NCBI GenBank assembly: GCA_019114985.1
Contig: DXEM01000014.1
Coordinates: forward strand, 24,498 to 88,497
Direction of reading: 5' to 3'
Source: Candidatus Anaerostipes excrementavium
GTDB taxonomy: Bacteria > Bacillota > Clostridia > Lachnospirales > Lachnospiraceae
Length of the DNA: 64,000 bases
The notes beneath the pieces were generated by a model. It had not been told where the DNA came from and did not search any database. It saw only the letters and a list, made by a program, of their open reading frames with translations. Numbering within the stretch: the first letter of the stretch is position 1; the number at the start of each line of letters is the position of its first letter. Of the stretch, positions 47,492 to 56,019 are shown piece after piece. The translations under genes and the position numbers were made by a program.

Positions 47492-48886
47492 TTATTTTTT
47501 CTTCTTATCTTTCTGCTTTAAAGCCGGATTCATATCATATTGAAACCACTCTTCCCCTTCTTCTCTGTTCTCGATCATCTCCGGAATTAAAATCATAATA
47601 ATCACGATTCCGATTAAAACTGTTAAAGTCCCAATGGCACCGATTTCTCTCAAATATTTTCCTAAAAAAATTCCTGCTAATCCAATATCCGGTTCAGGAA
47701 ATGTCACATGCTGTGCAGATAATTCACCTAAAAACGGTAAAAATATCTCTGGCAGAACAGACATGATCACTCCGTTCACAAAACCTCCAATGACTGCGCC
47801 TCTTCTGCCTCCCGTTGAATTCCCATATACCCCTGCCGTTGCCCCACAAAAAAAATGTGCCATAATCCCCGGAAAAATCACAGTGACCTGACACGCAATC
47901 ATAATCCCCATAGAAATTAATCCTCCAAAAAAAGAAGACAAAAAACCTACCATCAGTGCATTTGGATAGTAAGTAAACACTACCGGACAATCTACCGCAG
48001 GTTTCGCATCCGGAATCCACGTATCGGCAATTCCTTTAATTGCAGGAACAATCTCATTAATGAACCAGCGGATTCCTGTCGTAATGATTACAAATCCTAC
48101 GGTAAAAGTAAGCGCCTGTGAAACTGCATAAACAAGATAATCTTTTCCTCCAGATAACTCATGTTCCACGAAAGAACGTGAGCTGGCACAGGCTGCCGCT
48201 ACATAAAAAATGATCATTGTTAAGGCAATAATGATGGAGGAATCCCGCAGAAACGCCAGCTTTTTCGGAAATTTCATATCTTCGGCAGATTTTGAATTTT
48301 CTCCATATATCTTTCCCAGCCATGCTGCCAAAAGATAGGTGAAGCCGCCAAAATGACCTACTGCGATCGAATCGCTCCTGCAGATCTTCTGGGTATGTTT
48401 TTGAATCATCGCAGGAGAAAATACCATAACAATTCCCATCGTCAAACTTCCCAGCACGAAAAAGATAGGTCCCCGAATCTGCGCTGATTTCAAAACTGCG
48501 GTGACCATACATGCCATATATAACATCTGATGTCCTGTCATAAATACATAATGAAACCTTGTAATCTTCGCTAAAATAAGATTCACGACAATGCCCAAGA
48601 CCATGATAATGGATATCTCAGATCCGTATAAGTCAACTGCGATGCCAGATATCCCTTCCACGCTTAAAATCGTTCCCGTCCTATGAAACCCCTGCTGCAT
48701 CATTTCACCAAAGGCTGTCACTGATTGAGCGATAATATTTCCTCCTACACTAATAATCATAAAACCAATCATTGATTTTAATGTTCCTTTTACGACAATC
48801 TCAAAACTCTTTCTCTGAAGAACCAGTCCTAAAAACACGATTCCGCCAATTAAGATCACCGGCTCCAGCAAAAAATCACGAATCAT
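47492..48886 (-). CDS. PTS ascorbate-type transporter subunit IIC (UlaA family)
   Basis: A 464-residue membrane protein of the UlaA/SgaT family: about eleven hydrophobic segments, with FHYVFMTGHQMLYMACM near 115, GHFGGFTYLLAAWLG near 180 and GNSTGGRRGAVIGGF near 365. It pairs with the IIB and IIA just upstream. The known substrate of the family is L-ascorbate, but the ascorbate-degradation genes ulaD-G are absent, so another polyol or sugar acid is likely. Start at 48886 uses AAAGG 6 nt upstream and overlaps IIB by 11 bp. Confidence 0.9.
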   Translation of the reverse strand: MIRDFLLEPVILIGGIVFLGLVLQRKSFEIVVKGTLKSMIGFMIISVGGNIIAQSVTAFGEMMQQGFHRTGTILSVEGISGIAVDLYGSEISIIMVLGIVVNLILAKITRFHYVFMTGHQMLYMACMVTAVLKSAQIRGPIFFVLGSLTMGIVMVFSPAMIQKHTQKICRSDSIAVGHFGGFTYLLAAWLGKIYGENSKSAEDMKFPKKLAFLRDSSIIIALTMIIFYVAAACASSRSFVEHELSGGKDYLVYAVSQALTFTVGFVIITTGIRWFINEIVPAIKGIADTWIPDAKPAVDCPVVFTYYPNALMVGFLSSFFGGLISMGIMIACQVTVIFPGIMAHFFCGATAGVYGNSTGGRRGAVIGGFVNGVIMSVLPEIFLPFLGELSAQHVTFPEPDIGLAGIFLGKYLREIGAIGTLTVLIGIVIIMILIPEMIENREEGEEWFQYDMNPALKQKDKKKK

Positions 48887-49187
48887 ATTCATCCTTTTTT
48901 GTTCCTTTCTGCTTGCCGCACAATGCTTTGTATAACTTTTCCTTCAGCTCTTCCTGATCAATAATAGAATTCAAGATAATTAAATTTGGAAACCCGCACA
49001 TAATGTCTTCTAAATCTCTGGCTATCACAAAATATTCGGCATCATTTTGATTCACTTCGTACACTGCTCCGTGAGTCGTTTGGTACTGGTCCGACAATCC
49101 CCATGTATCCAGCAAGGTCCTGATGTTCATTTCTACAACAAAACTAGATCCCAATCCTGTTCCGCAAACAGTCATAATCGTTTTCAT
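48876..49187 (-). CDS. PTS ascorbate-type subunit IIB
   Basis: A 103-residue cytoplasmic phosphocarrier with the active Cys in TVCGTGLGSSF near residue 8, typical of lactose/ascorbate-type IIB. The ATG at 49187 follows GGAGG; the longer form to 49202 begins inside the ribosome site. It overlaps the IIC gene by 11 bp. Confidence 0.92.
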   Translation of the reverse strand: MKTIMTVCGTGLGSSFVVEMNIRTLLDTWGLSDQYQTTHGAVYEVNQNDAEYFVIARDLEDIMCGFPNLIILNSIIDQEELKEKLYKALCGKQKGTKKDEYDS

Positions 49188-49191
49188 ATGT

Positions 49192-49602
49192 TCATCCTCC
49201 AATCAATGCTGATAATTCTTCATCATTTTTTGCCTCTCGAATCCCCCTTACTTTTTCGTCGTCACTGAAAATCTGTATGATCTTTTGCAGATTTCCAAAA
49301 TGTTCTCCCTCATTCCCCGCAGATAAAGTCAGAAATATCCGAACTTCATTCCCGTAAAATGATACCGGATATTTTAGGCTCAGCACACAAATACCGGCCT
49401 TTACCGCTCCTTCTTCCACCCGTGCGTGGGGCATACAGATTCCTTTTCCTAAATAAAAATATCCGCCGTATTCCTCTATGTTATTTAAGATTGATTCGTA
49501 ATACCGCTCTTCAACAACTCCATTTTCCTGCAAAATATGACAGGATATTCGAATCGCTTCTTTATAATCCCCCACTTCCTGCAGCACCTTCACAAATACC
49601 AT
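49192..49602 (-). CDS. PTS ascorbate-type subunit IIA
   Basis: A phosphocarrier of about 136 residues with the EIIA-2 fold; the active His is in GICMPHARVEEGAV near residue 60. It supplies phosphate to the IIB next door. Start choice is uncertain: ATG at 49602 leaves 12 nt to AGGAGG, while ATG at 49614 is contiguous with it; the two differ by four codons. It lies next to the PRD regulator gene with nearly no gap. Confidence 0.88.
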   Translation of the reverse strand: MVFVKVLQEVGDYKEAIRISCHILQENGVVEERYYESILNNIEEYGGYFYLGKGICMPHARVEEGAVKAGICVLSLKYPVSFYGNEVRIFLTLSAGNEGEHFGNLQKIIQIFSDDEKVRGIREAKNDEELSALIGG

Positions 49603-49619
49603 TTCTCCATGCATCCTCC

Positions 49620-51542
49620 TCAATTGATCTTCAATAAGTCCTCATAGCTTTTTGCTTCTTTAAATTTTTTTACATTATCATCCTTTGTTAAAATCTGAAT
49701 TAGTTCCAATAAATTTTCATTCTCGTTTTTATTTGCAACTACAATCATGACTTTTACGTCTGCTTTGCTTTTTACGCCAAACCGAATTACATGCTTGAGC
49801 TGAAGAAATGCCATGTGATTTTTCTTTACATGGGCAGGCGGCGCATGGACAAATGCAATCTCCGGGATAAACACCATATAATTTCCTACCGTTTGTACCA
49901 CATTGATCATGTCTTCCACATAAGCTTCCTCGATATACTCATCTTCAATCAGAGGCTGTGCCGCTATTTTAACTGCCTCCTTCCAGTCAAGCGTTTCCTC
50001 CCCAAATCTGCAGTATTTTTCCTGTAAAAGTTCCCGCATCTTACTCTGACTTTCGCAGCTGATTTGCTTCGCAAGATATTCCGTTTTCTTGTTATAATAT
50101 ATATTACTGATCTCCTCACGTATCAGATTCAGATCCGATGCGCCTAACAATGGATTTACTTCCAACACCTTATATTTTTCGAGATTCAGCGGCACCGTAC
50201 TAATTACAAAATCCGGTCTTTCTTTTTCTGCTTCTTTTCCAGCATCTTTCATCCTGCTTGTTTTTATAATCTCCAGTTCCGGCATCATCATATGGAGCCT
50301 CTGCTTTAACAAGACTGCCGTTGAAATTCCTCCATTACAAACTAAAATTACTCTGATATTAAATTTAAGATTATAATTTTCCTGGAACAACGTTTCAAAA
50401 TACATGGTCGTATAGGCAATCTCTGCCTCCGGAAATTCCACACCGAATATCTCTTCGTATTCTTTCAATATTTTTTTCGTAATGTCATACATGATCAAAG
50501 AGGAGTAACGAATATCATCTTCCAAAGGATTTTCGATCTGTATATGATTTTTCAAACGGTAGATCGCAACCTTTAAATGCATCATAATCTGATTTCCGAT
50601 ATCCTTATTCATTTCATAATCAATTTGGATCACTTTACAAAATTCTTTAATCAAATTTTCCGTGATCATCATAATTTTTTTGTCTTCCAAATTATCATCT
50701 AAGAATGTTCCATAAAATTTTTTGGAAGCATGAAACAGCATAATCAGATAGAACAGATCCCCTTCCTCCAAAAGATGAATTTTGTGGTATCGATCCAATG
50801 TATCTTTTATGATCTGATACTCTTTTGTCCCTCTCCAATCAGGCATCTTTTTATATACAATGTGAAATCCATAGAAACACCGGGACAATGAAACCAATAT
50901 CATATTTTCCAATTCCTGAATCGCATTATCAGAATATTTGATATCCTGTTCGTCTTCGATCGCTCTTATCATATCCTTAGCGATATCAGTATCAATAACT
51001 GCATGTCTTTTTATGATTTCATCCAAATTAATCATATTTTCATTCATAACTTTCACATATTGATTGAATATCATATTTCGGATTTCTTCTTCATTTCCTG
51101 TAATCGATAGTCCATAATATGATTTTCTTATCAGCCGTATCCTGCATCGATTTAGTTCTTTCTCTGCCGCTTTCAAATCTTCTACTAACGTATTTTTACT
51201 GACTTCCAACTCCTGTGCTAATTGCTCAATCGTCGTTTTGTCCGTCATAATCAGCAATACGATAATGACTGTGGTGCGGTCTTCTTTCGAATACATTTTT
51301 AAATCATTTCTATATAAAATCTGGCTCAAATTAAGTTCCCCCTGAATCGTTAGGCGAATCCCCAGCCGGGGCGTCCTTTCTAAATCAATGGGATATCCTT
51401 TCAGTGAATATTCAATCATATCCAAATCGTTTCTCACAGTTCTTGAACTAACATCAAACTGATCTGCCAGTTCTTTTGTCGTCATGTAGCCGCTTCTCTT
51501 CTCAAGGCATCTCAAAATTCCTATCTGCCGTGTTGTCAGCAC
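49620..51542 (-). CDS. PRD-containing transcriptional activator, MtlR/LicR type (dual-PTS operon)
   Basis: A 640-residue regulator. N-terminal helix-turn-helix DQFDVSSRTVRNDLDMIE near 28-45, a second helix region near 110 (LEVSKNTLVEDLKAAE), two PRDs (about 180-395), an EIIB-like domain with Cys in VILVCNGGISTAVLL near 405, and an EIIA-like domain (about 510-640) with His in AFVHAPPAHV. It heads the 12-gene operon and probably activates both promoter copies at 51.7 and 47.4 kb. The start is GTG with AGGAGG 9 nt upstream. Confidence 0.87.
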   Translation of the reverse strand: MLTTRQIGILRCLEKRSGYMTTKELADQFDVSSRTVRNDLDMIEYSLKGYPIDLERTPRLGIRLTIQGELNLSQILYRNDLKMYSKEDRTTVIIVLLIMTDKTTIEQLAQELEVSKNTLVEDLKAAEKELNRCRIRLIRKSYYGLSITGNEEEIRNMIFNQYVKVMNENMINLDEIIKRHAVIDTDIAKDMIRAIEDEQDIKYSDNAIQELENMILVSLSRCFYGFHIVYKKMPDWRGTKEYQIIKDTLDRYHKIHLLEEGDLFYLIMLFHASKKFYGTFLDDNLEDKKIMMITENLIKEFCKVIQIDYEMNKDIGNQIMMHLKVAIYRLKNHIQIENPLEDDIRYSSLIMYDITKKILKEYEEIFGVEFPEAEIAYTTMYFETLFQENYNLKFNIRVILVCNGGISTAVLLKQRLHMMMPELEIIKTSRMKDAGKEAEKERPDFVISTVPLNLEKYKVLEVNPLLGASDLNLIREEISNIYYNKKTEYLAKQISCESQSKMRELLQEKYCRFGEETLDWKEAVKIAAQPLIEDEYIEEAYVEDMINVVQTVGNYMVFIPEIAFVHAPPAHVKKNHMAFLQLKHVIRFGVKSKADVKVMIVVANKNENENLLELIQILTKDDNVKKFKEAKSYEDLLKIN

Positions 51543-51680
51543 ACACTTTCACCTCCTAATAAAATTTATCGGATAGACAGACATAAGTTTCCAATACATC
51601 CGCCTACCCGATAAAATACCCATAGCACATCTTTCATGCGCTAATCTATGTCTATTTTTTCGCATGGTTCTTGTAACTCT

Positions 51681-51735
51681 ATTTTACTTGAATGAAAATA
51701 CTCTTCTCCATACCAAATGTTTTCCTTATATGTGG
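51681..51735 (-). promoter_or_regulatory. Activator-type promoter element, site 2 (regulator and Ula-type half)
   Basis: The plus-strand text TCTCCATACCAA-TG-TTTTCC-TTATATGTGG (51704-51735) matches site 1. On the minus strand TGGAGA, 18 bp and TAAAAT (51681-51686) follow. A nearby inverted repeat CTACCCGATA (51604-51613) / TATCGGATAG (51568-51577) lies in the 5' leader. Confidence 0.55.
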
Positions 51736-51760
51736 AAAAAAGGATTTTTCTGCAGAAAAA

Positions 51761-51790
51761 AACAGAGCCTCTTCATTCGAAGCTCTGTTC
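51761..51790 (-). terminator. Terminator after the cytidylate-kinase-like gene
   Basis: AACAGAGC / GCTCTGTT hairpin with a 12-nt loop followed by TTTTTTT on the minus strand. Confidence 0.88.
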
Positions 51791-51797
51791 TCAACAA

Positions 51798-52403
51798 TTA
51801 TTTTATGTATTCTGCAATGACTCTCGCCGCTCGCTCAATCCCTGTTTTTGCCGTGTTAATCACTAGATTATAGTTGCTTGGGTGTCCCCATTTAATTCCT
51901 GTGTAGTAATCGTGATATGCCGATCTTTCCCAATCCGTTTGTTTCACCATTTTCTTCGCTTGTTTCTTTGTTACATTCTCGGACCGCATAATACGTTCGA
52001 TCCGATAGTCCATCGGTGCATGAATAAAAAAAGCATAGCAGTTCTCATAACTTTGCAAAATGATATCCGCGCAGCGTCCGACAAAGACACAGGATTTTTC
52101 TTCCTTCGCGATCTGCTGTATGATCTCTGACTGGATATAGAACAACTTCTCCGGCGTCATAATCTCATCATAGGAAACTCCCGGTGCGGGATGACCAAGC
52201 GGTACTCCGAAAATATGGCTGTATGCCGGATTTTCTTCATGATTTCTTACATATTCTTCCGACATGTCGCTCTTTTGCGCTACTTTTGCAATCAACTCTT
52301 TTCCATAGACAGGAATTCCAAGCATCTCTCCCAAATGATCGCCCAGATCTCTGCCTCCGCTTCCGAATTCCCTGGAAATACATATTATGGCGTTCTCTCT
52401 CAT
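51798..52403 (-). CDS. Cytidylate kinase-like family protein
   Basis: A 201-residue P-loop kinase-like protein. ICISREFGSGGRDLGDHLGEMLGIPVY at the N-terminus carries a Walker A of the form GSGG-R, typical of the cytidylate-kinase-2 family; VFVGRCADIIL near 110 and HAPMDYRIERI near 130 complete the pattern. The family is common in Lachnospiraceae beside true Cmk, and its substrate is unknown. ATG at 52403 has AAAGGGG upstream. It is last in a three-gene operon. Confidence 0.85.
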   Translation of the reverse strand: MRENAIICISREFGSGGRDLGDHLGEMLGIPVYGKELIAKVAQKSDMSEEYVRNHEENPAYSHIFGVPLGHPAPGVSYDEIMTPEKLFYIQSEIIQQIAKEEKSCVFVGRCADIILQSYENCYAFFIHAPMDYRIERIMRSENVTKKQAKKMVKQTDWERSAYHDYYTGIKWGHPSNYNLVINTAKTGIERAARVIAEYIK

Positions 52404-52466
52404 ATGCCGCACCCCTTTTCTTCCAATCTCTTTGGCTGGTTTCATTTACGGGTTTCTATTCATAGA

Positions 52467-52658
52467 CTACATCTGTTTCCTTACGATTTCATACTCATCA
52501 TCCATCTGAAAATAAGGACAATCCCAGTCACTGCCGCTCATAAATCTTGCCATCTCATCTTCATCCAGATTCACTTCACATACGTAATATTCATACTCTT
52601 CATCGTATACATAATTGCTGCAATATTCACATCCGGCACTCTTACGCTTCTTCCTCAC
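52467..52658 (-). CDS. DUF6472 small cysteine protein
   Basis: A 63-residue acidic protein with CEYCSNY near residue 10, YYVC at 27 and DCPYF near 47. The four cysteines could bind zinc. I recognise it as the DUF6472 family, found mostly in Clostridia and without known function. GTG start has AAGGAG 7 nt upstream, inside the 3' end of the HAD gene (17 bp overlap), so translation is coupled. Confidence 0.82.
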   Translation of the reverse strand: MRKKRKSAGCEYCSNYVYDEEYEYYVCEVNLDEDEMARFMSGSDWDCPYFQMDDEYEIVRKQM

Positions 52659-53349
52659 TCTTTTTCTCCTTCTTCCCGACAGTCTTCCGGATTACTTCTG
52701 CAAACTCCGAAAGAGAATCATATTTTCCAAATAGAATCTTGTCCACCGGTGTTGTGTCCTGAATCAAATCCGGAATCATCACCGGCATCATTCCTGCTGC
52801 ATGTGCAGCTTTTATTCCATTGATTGCATCTTCCAGCGCAATTGCCTGCTCTGGTAATACACCTAACTCTTCACAGGCTTTCTGATAGATATCCGGCTCA
52901 GGTTTTCCATGTTTTATCATGTCTCCGGTAATGATGACTTGAAAATAGTCCCTTATCTTTTCCCGTTCCAGATTCTTCATCGTGTTTTCCCTGCTGGAAG
53001 ATGTCGCGACTCCCATCTTAATCCCCAAACCTCTTAAAACATCCAGAATCTCATGAAGTCCTTTTTTGGTTGGAATTCCTTTCTCACGAGACATATCATA
53101 ATAAATCTCTCGATAAAGATTTAAAAATCTGTCATATGGAAAATCCTGCCCGCATAGCTTTAAGAAAAATTCTCTTCGTTTCTCTCCATTGAATCCGAGG
53201 GTTTCCCGGATATGATCTCCCAAAGTTCCATATCCCAGGATCGTCCCAGCCTTATCCCAGGACACCTGTATATATCTCTCACTGTCAAACATCAGTCCAT
53301 CCATATCAAACACGACGGCCTCCAGTGATCTTAATCTCTGTTTCTCCAT
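52642..53349 (-). CDS. HAD hydrolase, beta-phosphoglucomutase-like subfamily
   Basis: A 235-residue HAD type IA protein: motif I VVFDMDGLMFDSE near 11-23, motif II VATSSSRENT near 115, motif III Lys in GDMIKHGKPEPDIY near 140 and motif IV ALEDAINGIKAAHAAGM near 165. Such enzymes cleave phosphate from small sugars or act as mutases; the substrate is unknown. ATG at 53349 is chosen as the first Met with a ribosome-site-like AAAGGA upstream (12 nt); 53370 is possible. First gene of the DUF6472/cytidylate-kinase-like operon. Confidence 0.85.
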   Translation of the reverse strand: MEKQRLRSLEAVVFDMDGLMFDSERYIQVSWDKAGTILGYGTLGDHIRETLGFNGEKRREFFLKLCGQDFPYDRFLNLYREIYYDMSREKGIPTKKGLHEILDVLRGLGIKMGVATSSSRENTMKNLEREKIRDYFQVIITGDMIKHGKPEPDIYQKACEELGVLPEQAIALEDAINGIKAAHAAGMMPVMIPDLIQDTTPVDKILFGKYDSLSEFAEVIRKTVGKKEKKSEEEA

Positions 53350-53377
53350 TTGTTTCGCTTTTCCTTTCATCAGTTTT

Positions 53378-53406
53378 ATTATATAAAAAAACATAAGAAA
53401 GCACAA
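53378..53406 (-). promoter_or_regulatory. Promoter of the HAD-DUF6472 operon
   Basis: Minus-strand TTGTGC (53401-53406), 17 bp, TATAAT (53378-53383). Confidence 0.6.
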
Positions 53407-53415
53407 TCATAGAAA

Positions 53416-53437
53416 AAGGGCATCTTTTTAAATGCCC
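53416..53437 (-). terminator. Terminator of PTS module 2
   Basis: GGGCAT / ATGCCC hairpin followed by TTTTTC on the minus strand; its 5' arm overlaps the regulator stop codon. Confidence 0.85.
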
Positions 53438-55503
53438 CCGATCACTCTGTTATATATTTCTTCCTTCTGATTTAATTGACATATTTGCTGCACCAAATCC
53501 TCTTGATTCCCAATTTGAATGATTTCTCTTAAAAGATGAAAATAACTTTGTTCTCCGCGAGAAGCAAAACAAAACAGCAAATAGACTTTTCCTTTTGTTT
53601 CCGTAAACTGAATCCCTTTTTTTGCAACTAACAAGCTAAGCCCATCTTTTATCACTCCACAATCCTTATTCGCATGCGCCAACGCAACACCTTCACTTAC
53701 AACAATATAATCTCCATATTCTTTTACATGCTGAATTGCTTTTTCCGTATATCGATGCTCTATATACCCATCCTGCTCTAAAGGCCTGGCCGCTTTACGA
53801 ATCGCTGCCTGCCATGTGATTTCTTCTGCTTCCATCTGTATAAATTCAAGTTTCAGCAATTTCCCAATTTCATTTTTTCCCAAAGATGACGATTGATTTT
53901 GGTATTCTTTCGTTACCTGCTCAACCTTTTTGCACAGCAGTCCTGCTAATTCATGATCTTCCACTGTATCTTGTATCATCCTCTTTAAAATACTTAATTG
54001 CGGATCTGACTTTCCAGGGTTATCTTTCTGCTTTTGGAAGACCATAGATTGAATTTTATTCATATCGTCCATTTTCAGAAATGGATGAACTTGTATAACC
54101 GGATATTTTTCAAATTCGATAGGTACCGTAGAAATGACAAAATCAATGGATTCTCCCAAATCTTCTAATTTCGTATATACTTCATTTACAGATAATACAC
54201 CGACAATACGAAAATCAAAATAATTTTTTAATTGTGCTTCCAAATATTTGCCGGTTGCCATACTTCCAGGACATACAATTGCTGCTGACAATCTTCGAAA
54301 ATATCTTCGGCTTCTGATTAATGCCACACAAATATGGATTACCATTGATTTTTTCATATTTTTACTCAATGGATAAGTCAAAAATTGTTCCAAAATATAC
54401 GCATTTTCTTCCACCAAATCTTCTAAAAATCCATAATCTATGAAACTGTCATATTCTGTGGGAAGTTCTACTTCATAACTTCCCCAATCTTTCATATTTC
54501 GTATATGCATCAATAAGGCATCAATAAGTTTTCCGTCTTCTTCTAACTGAAACTGTATTCTCTGTCCGATTTTTTGTACAAATTTCATAATAACCTTATA
54601 TAATTCGATCTCATCTACATTTTTAATGTATGACCGCAGTCCATGCTCTTTAATATATTGACGAAAATTTTTCTGCATTGTTTCGGTTATAAAAATATCC
54701 ATTCGATAGCCTGTATATAAAAATAAATGATCGACCTCGTTTAATTCTATTTCTCGTTTGGCCGCTCTTCCTTCTTTCCGTCCAAAATTAAATACAACAA
54801 ACATATATAAAACAATTTCATAAAACACATCTTCAATAAATATCAGATTCGCAGCCTGTACGTATTCCTGCGCATAGGAAAAGACATCAGAGAAATTATA
54901 TTGTATTCCCATTCGTTTCAATATCACTCTTTGAAAATATCCATCATTTTCTACACTAATCGCAATCTTTTGATAAAGCTTCGTCAAGATCTCTATTTTG
55001 CTATTTTCCTCGCATTGTACAAACATTCCTTTTCCCGGATCCATAATCAGCACCGGATCAAATTCTTTGAATACTTCTTTGATCATGTCCATATCATTTA
55101 CGATCGTAACCCTGCTCACATTCAATTCTCTCGCAAACATCTGCATTGTCACATAGCTATCGCTGGTCATAAGGACCATCATGATATAGATTTGCCTTTC
55201 TTCGGTAGAAAATCTATAAATATAGGAATCCATATCATATAAATGTCTTTCTACCGCGGCATCATCAAATATAGAATCTTTGATCAACTCTCCTTTTTCC
55301 GTAATGGAAATTGGAGGCATGGGAATTGTATGAAGGAATTGATTGATCTCCTGGATATCCTTTCGCAGTGTTTTCTGGGATACTTCATATTCTGCCGCTA
55401 ATTCTCGTACTGTAAAAGGAGCATCGTTATTTTTTATGATTTTTTGAATAATTTCTGTACTTCGCTTTCGCATATGGCCTTCATCTCCTAATATCTCCCA
55501 CAA
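53428..55503 (-). CDS. PRD-containing transcriptional activator (module 2)
   Basis: A 691-residue regulator of the same domain plan as those at 31354 and 49620: helix-turn-helix with EYEVSQKTLRKDIQEINQFL near 30, second helix NVSRVTIVNDMDMIKEVF near 128, two PRDs, EIIB-like domain with Cys in AIVCPGSMATGKYL near 420, EIIA-like domain with His in GVALAHANKDCG near 620. It is the last gene of its operon rather than the first. A hairpin separates it from IIA. It probably controls the class II aldolase / galactitol-type PTS operon it belongs to. Confidence 0.85.
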   Translation of the reverse strand: MWEILGDEGHMRKRSTEIIQKIIKNNDAPFTVRELAAEYEVSQKTLRKDIQEINQFLHTIPMPPISITEKGELIKDSIFDDAAVERHLYDMDSYIYRFSTEERQIYIMMVLMTSDSYVTMQMFARELNVSRVTIVNDMDMIKEVFKEFDPVLIMDPGKGMFVQCEENSKIEILTKLYQKIAISVENDGYFQRVILKRMGIQYNFSDVFSYAQEYVQAANLIFIEDVFYEIVLYMFVVFNFGRKEGRAAKREIELNEVDHLFLYTGYRMDIFITETMQKNFRQYIKEHGLRSYIKNVDEIELYKVIMKFVQKIGQRIQFQLEEDGKLIDALLMHIRNMKDWGSYEVELPTEYDSFIDYGFLEDLVEENAYILEQFLTYPLSKNMKKSMVIHICVALIRSRRYFRRLSAAIVCPGSMATGKYLEAQLKNYFDFRIVGVLSVNEVYTKLEDLGESIDFVISTVPIEFEKYPVIQVHPFLKMDDMNKIQSMVFQKQKDNPGKSDPQLSILKRMIQDTVEDHELAGLLCKKVEQVTKEYQNQSSSLGKNEIGKLLKLEFIQMEAEEITWQAAIRKAARPLEQDGYIEHRYTEKAIQHVKEYGDYIVVSEGVALAHANKDCGVIKDGLSLLVAKKGIQFTETKGKVYLLFCFASRGEQSYFHLLREIIQIGNQEDLVQQICQLNQKEEIYNRVIGGI

Positions 55504-55543
55504 GAAGAATAAACATTGTGTTTTTTCACAATGTTCATTCTTC
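55504..55543. repeat. Strong inverted repeat between IIA and the regulator
   Basis: GAAGAATAAACATTGTG and CACAATGTTCATTCTTC pair over 17 bp with one mismatch (a G-U pair in minus-strand RNA) around six T. In the minus direction no T-run follows. It may stabilise the upstream mRNA or damp regulator expression. Confidence 0.7.
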
Positions 55544-55554
55544 CGACTTTGTAA

Positions 55555-56001
55555 TTATCTTAGCGTCTTTTCAATGAACGCAGGAACATCTGCCAAGGGC
55601 ATTTGAGAGCACTGCTGCAAGACATCTTCATTTAAAACAAATTTCATTAATTTCTGCAGGAATTCCAAGTGATCATCTGCCTCCTGTATGGCCAGATTAA
55701 AGATTAATTTTGTATCACAATATTGTTCGCTGTCATCCATGCGGTAAAAACGCACCGGATGATCCAGTCTTAAAAAACAGATACAGTTTTCTTTAATTCC
55801 TTTTGCTTTGCTGTGAGGAATTGCCACCGGTATGTTTGAGGGCAGTCCTGTGGGATACTCCCGTTCTCTCTCAATGCATGCTTCAACAAAATCCTGGCCC
55901 ACACTCCCTTGTTCCATCATGCATTTCCCACAGATTCTTATTGCTTCCTCCCAATTTCCCGCAGATCCTTCTGCTGCCAGGTATATATTTTTCGAACTCA
56001 T
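55555..56001 (-). CDS. PTS galactitol-type subunit IIA (module 2)
   Basis: A 148-residue EIIA-2 phosphocarrier; active His in VAIPHSKAKGI near residue 62, preceded by EYPTGLPSNIP. It feeds IIB at 57307. The order here is IIB, IIC, IIA, then regulator. Confidence 0.9.
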   Translation of the reverse strand: MSSKNIYLAAEGSAGNWEEAIRICGKCMMEQGSVGQDFVEACIEREREYPTGLPSNIPVAIPHSKAKGIKENCICFLRLDHPVRFYRMDDSEQYCDTKLIFNLAIQEADDHLEFLQKLMKFVLNEDVLQQCSQMPLADVPAFIEKTLR

Positions 56002-56019
56002 ACTTTTACCTCACCCAGT

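Noticed and set aside
47440..51735. Sigma-54 promoters at the TTGGTATGG elements
   Set aside because: The GG-to-GC spacing required for -24/-12 elements is off by one base, and the regulator lacks the sigma-54-activating ATPase domain.
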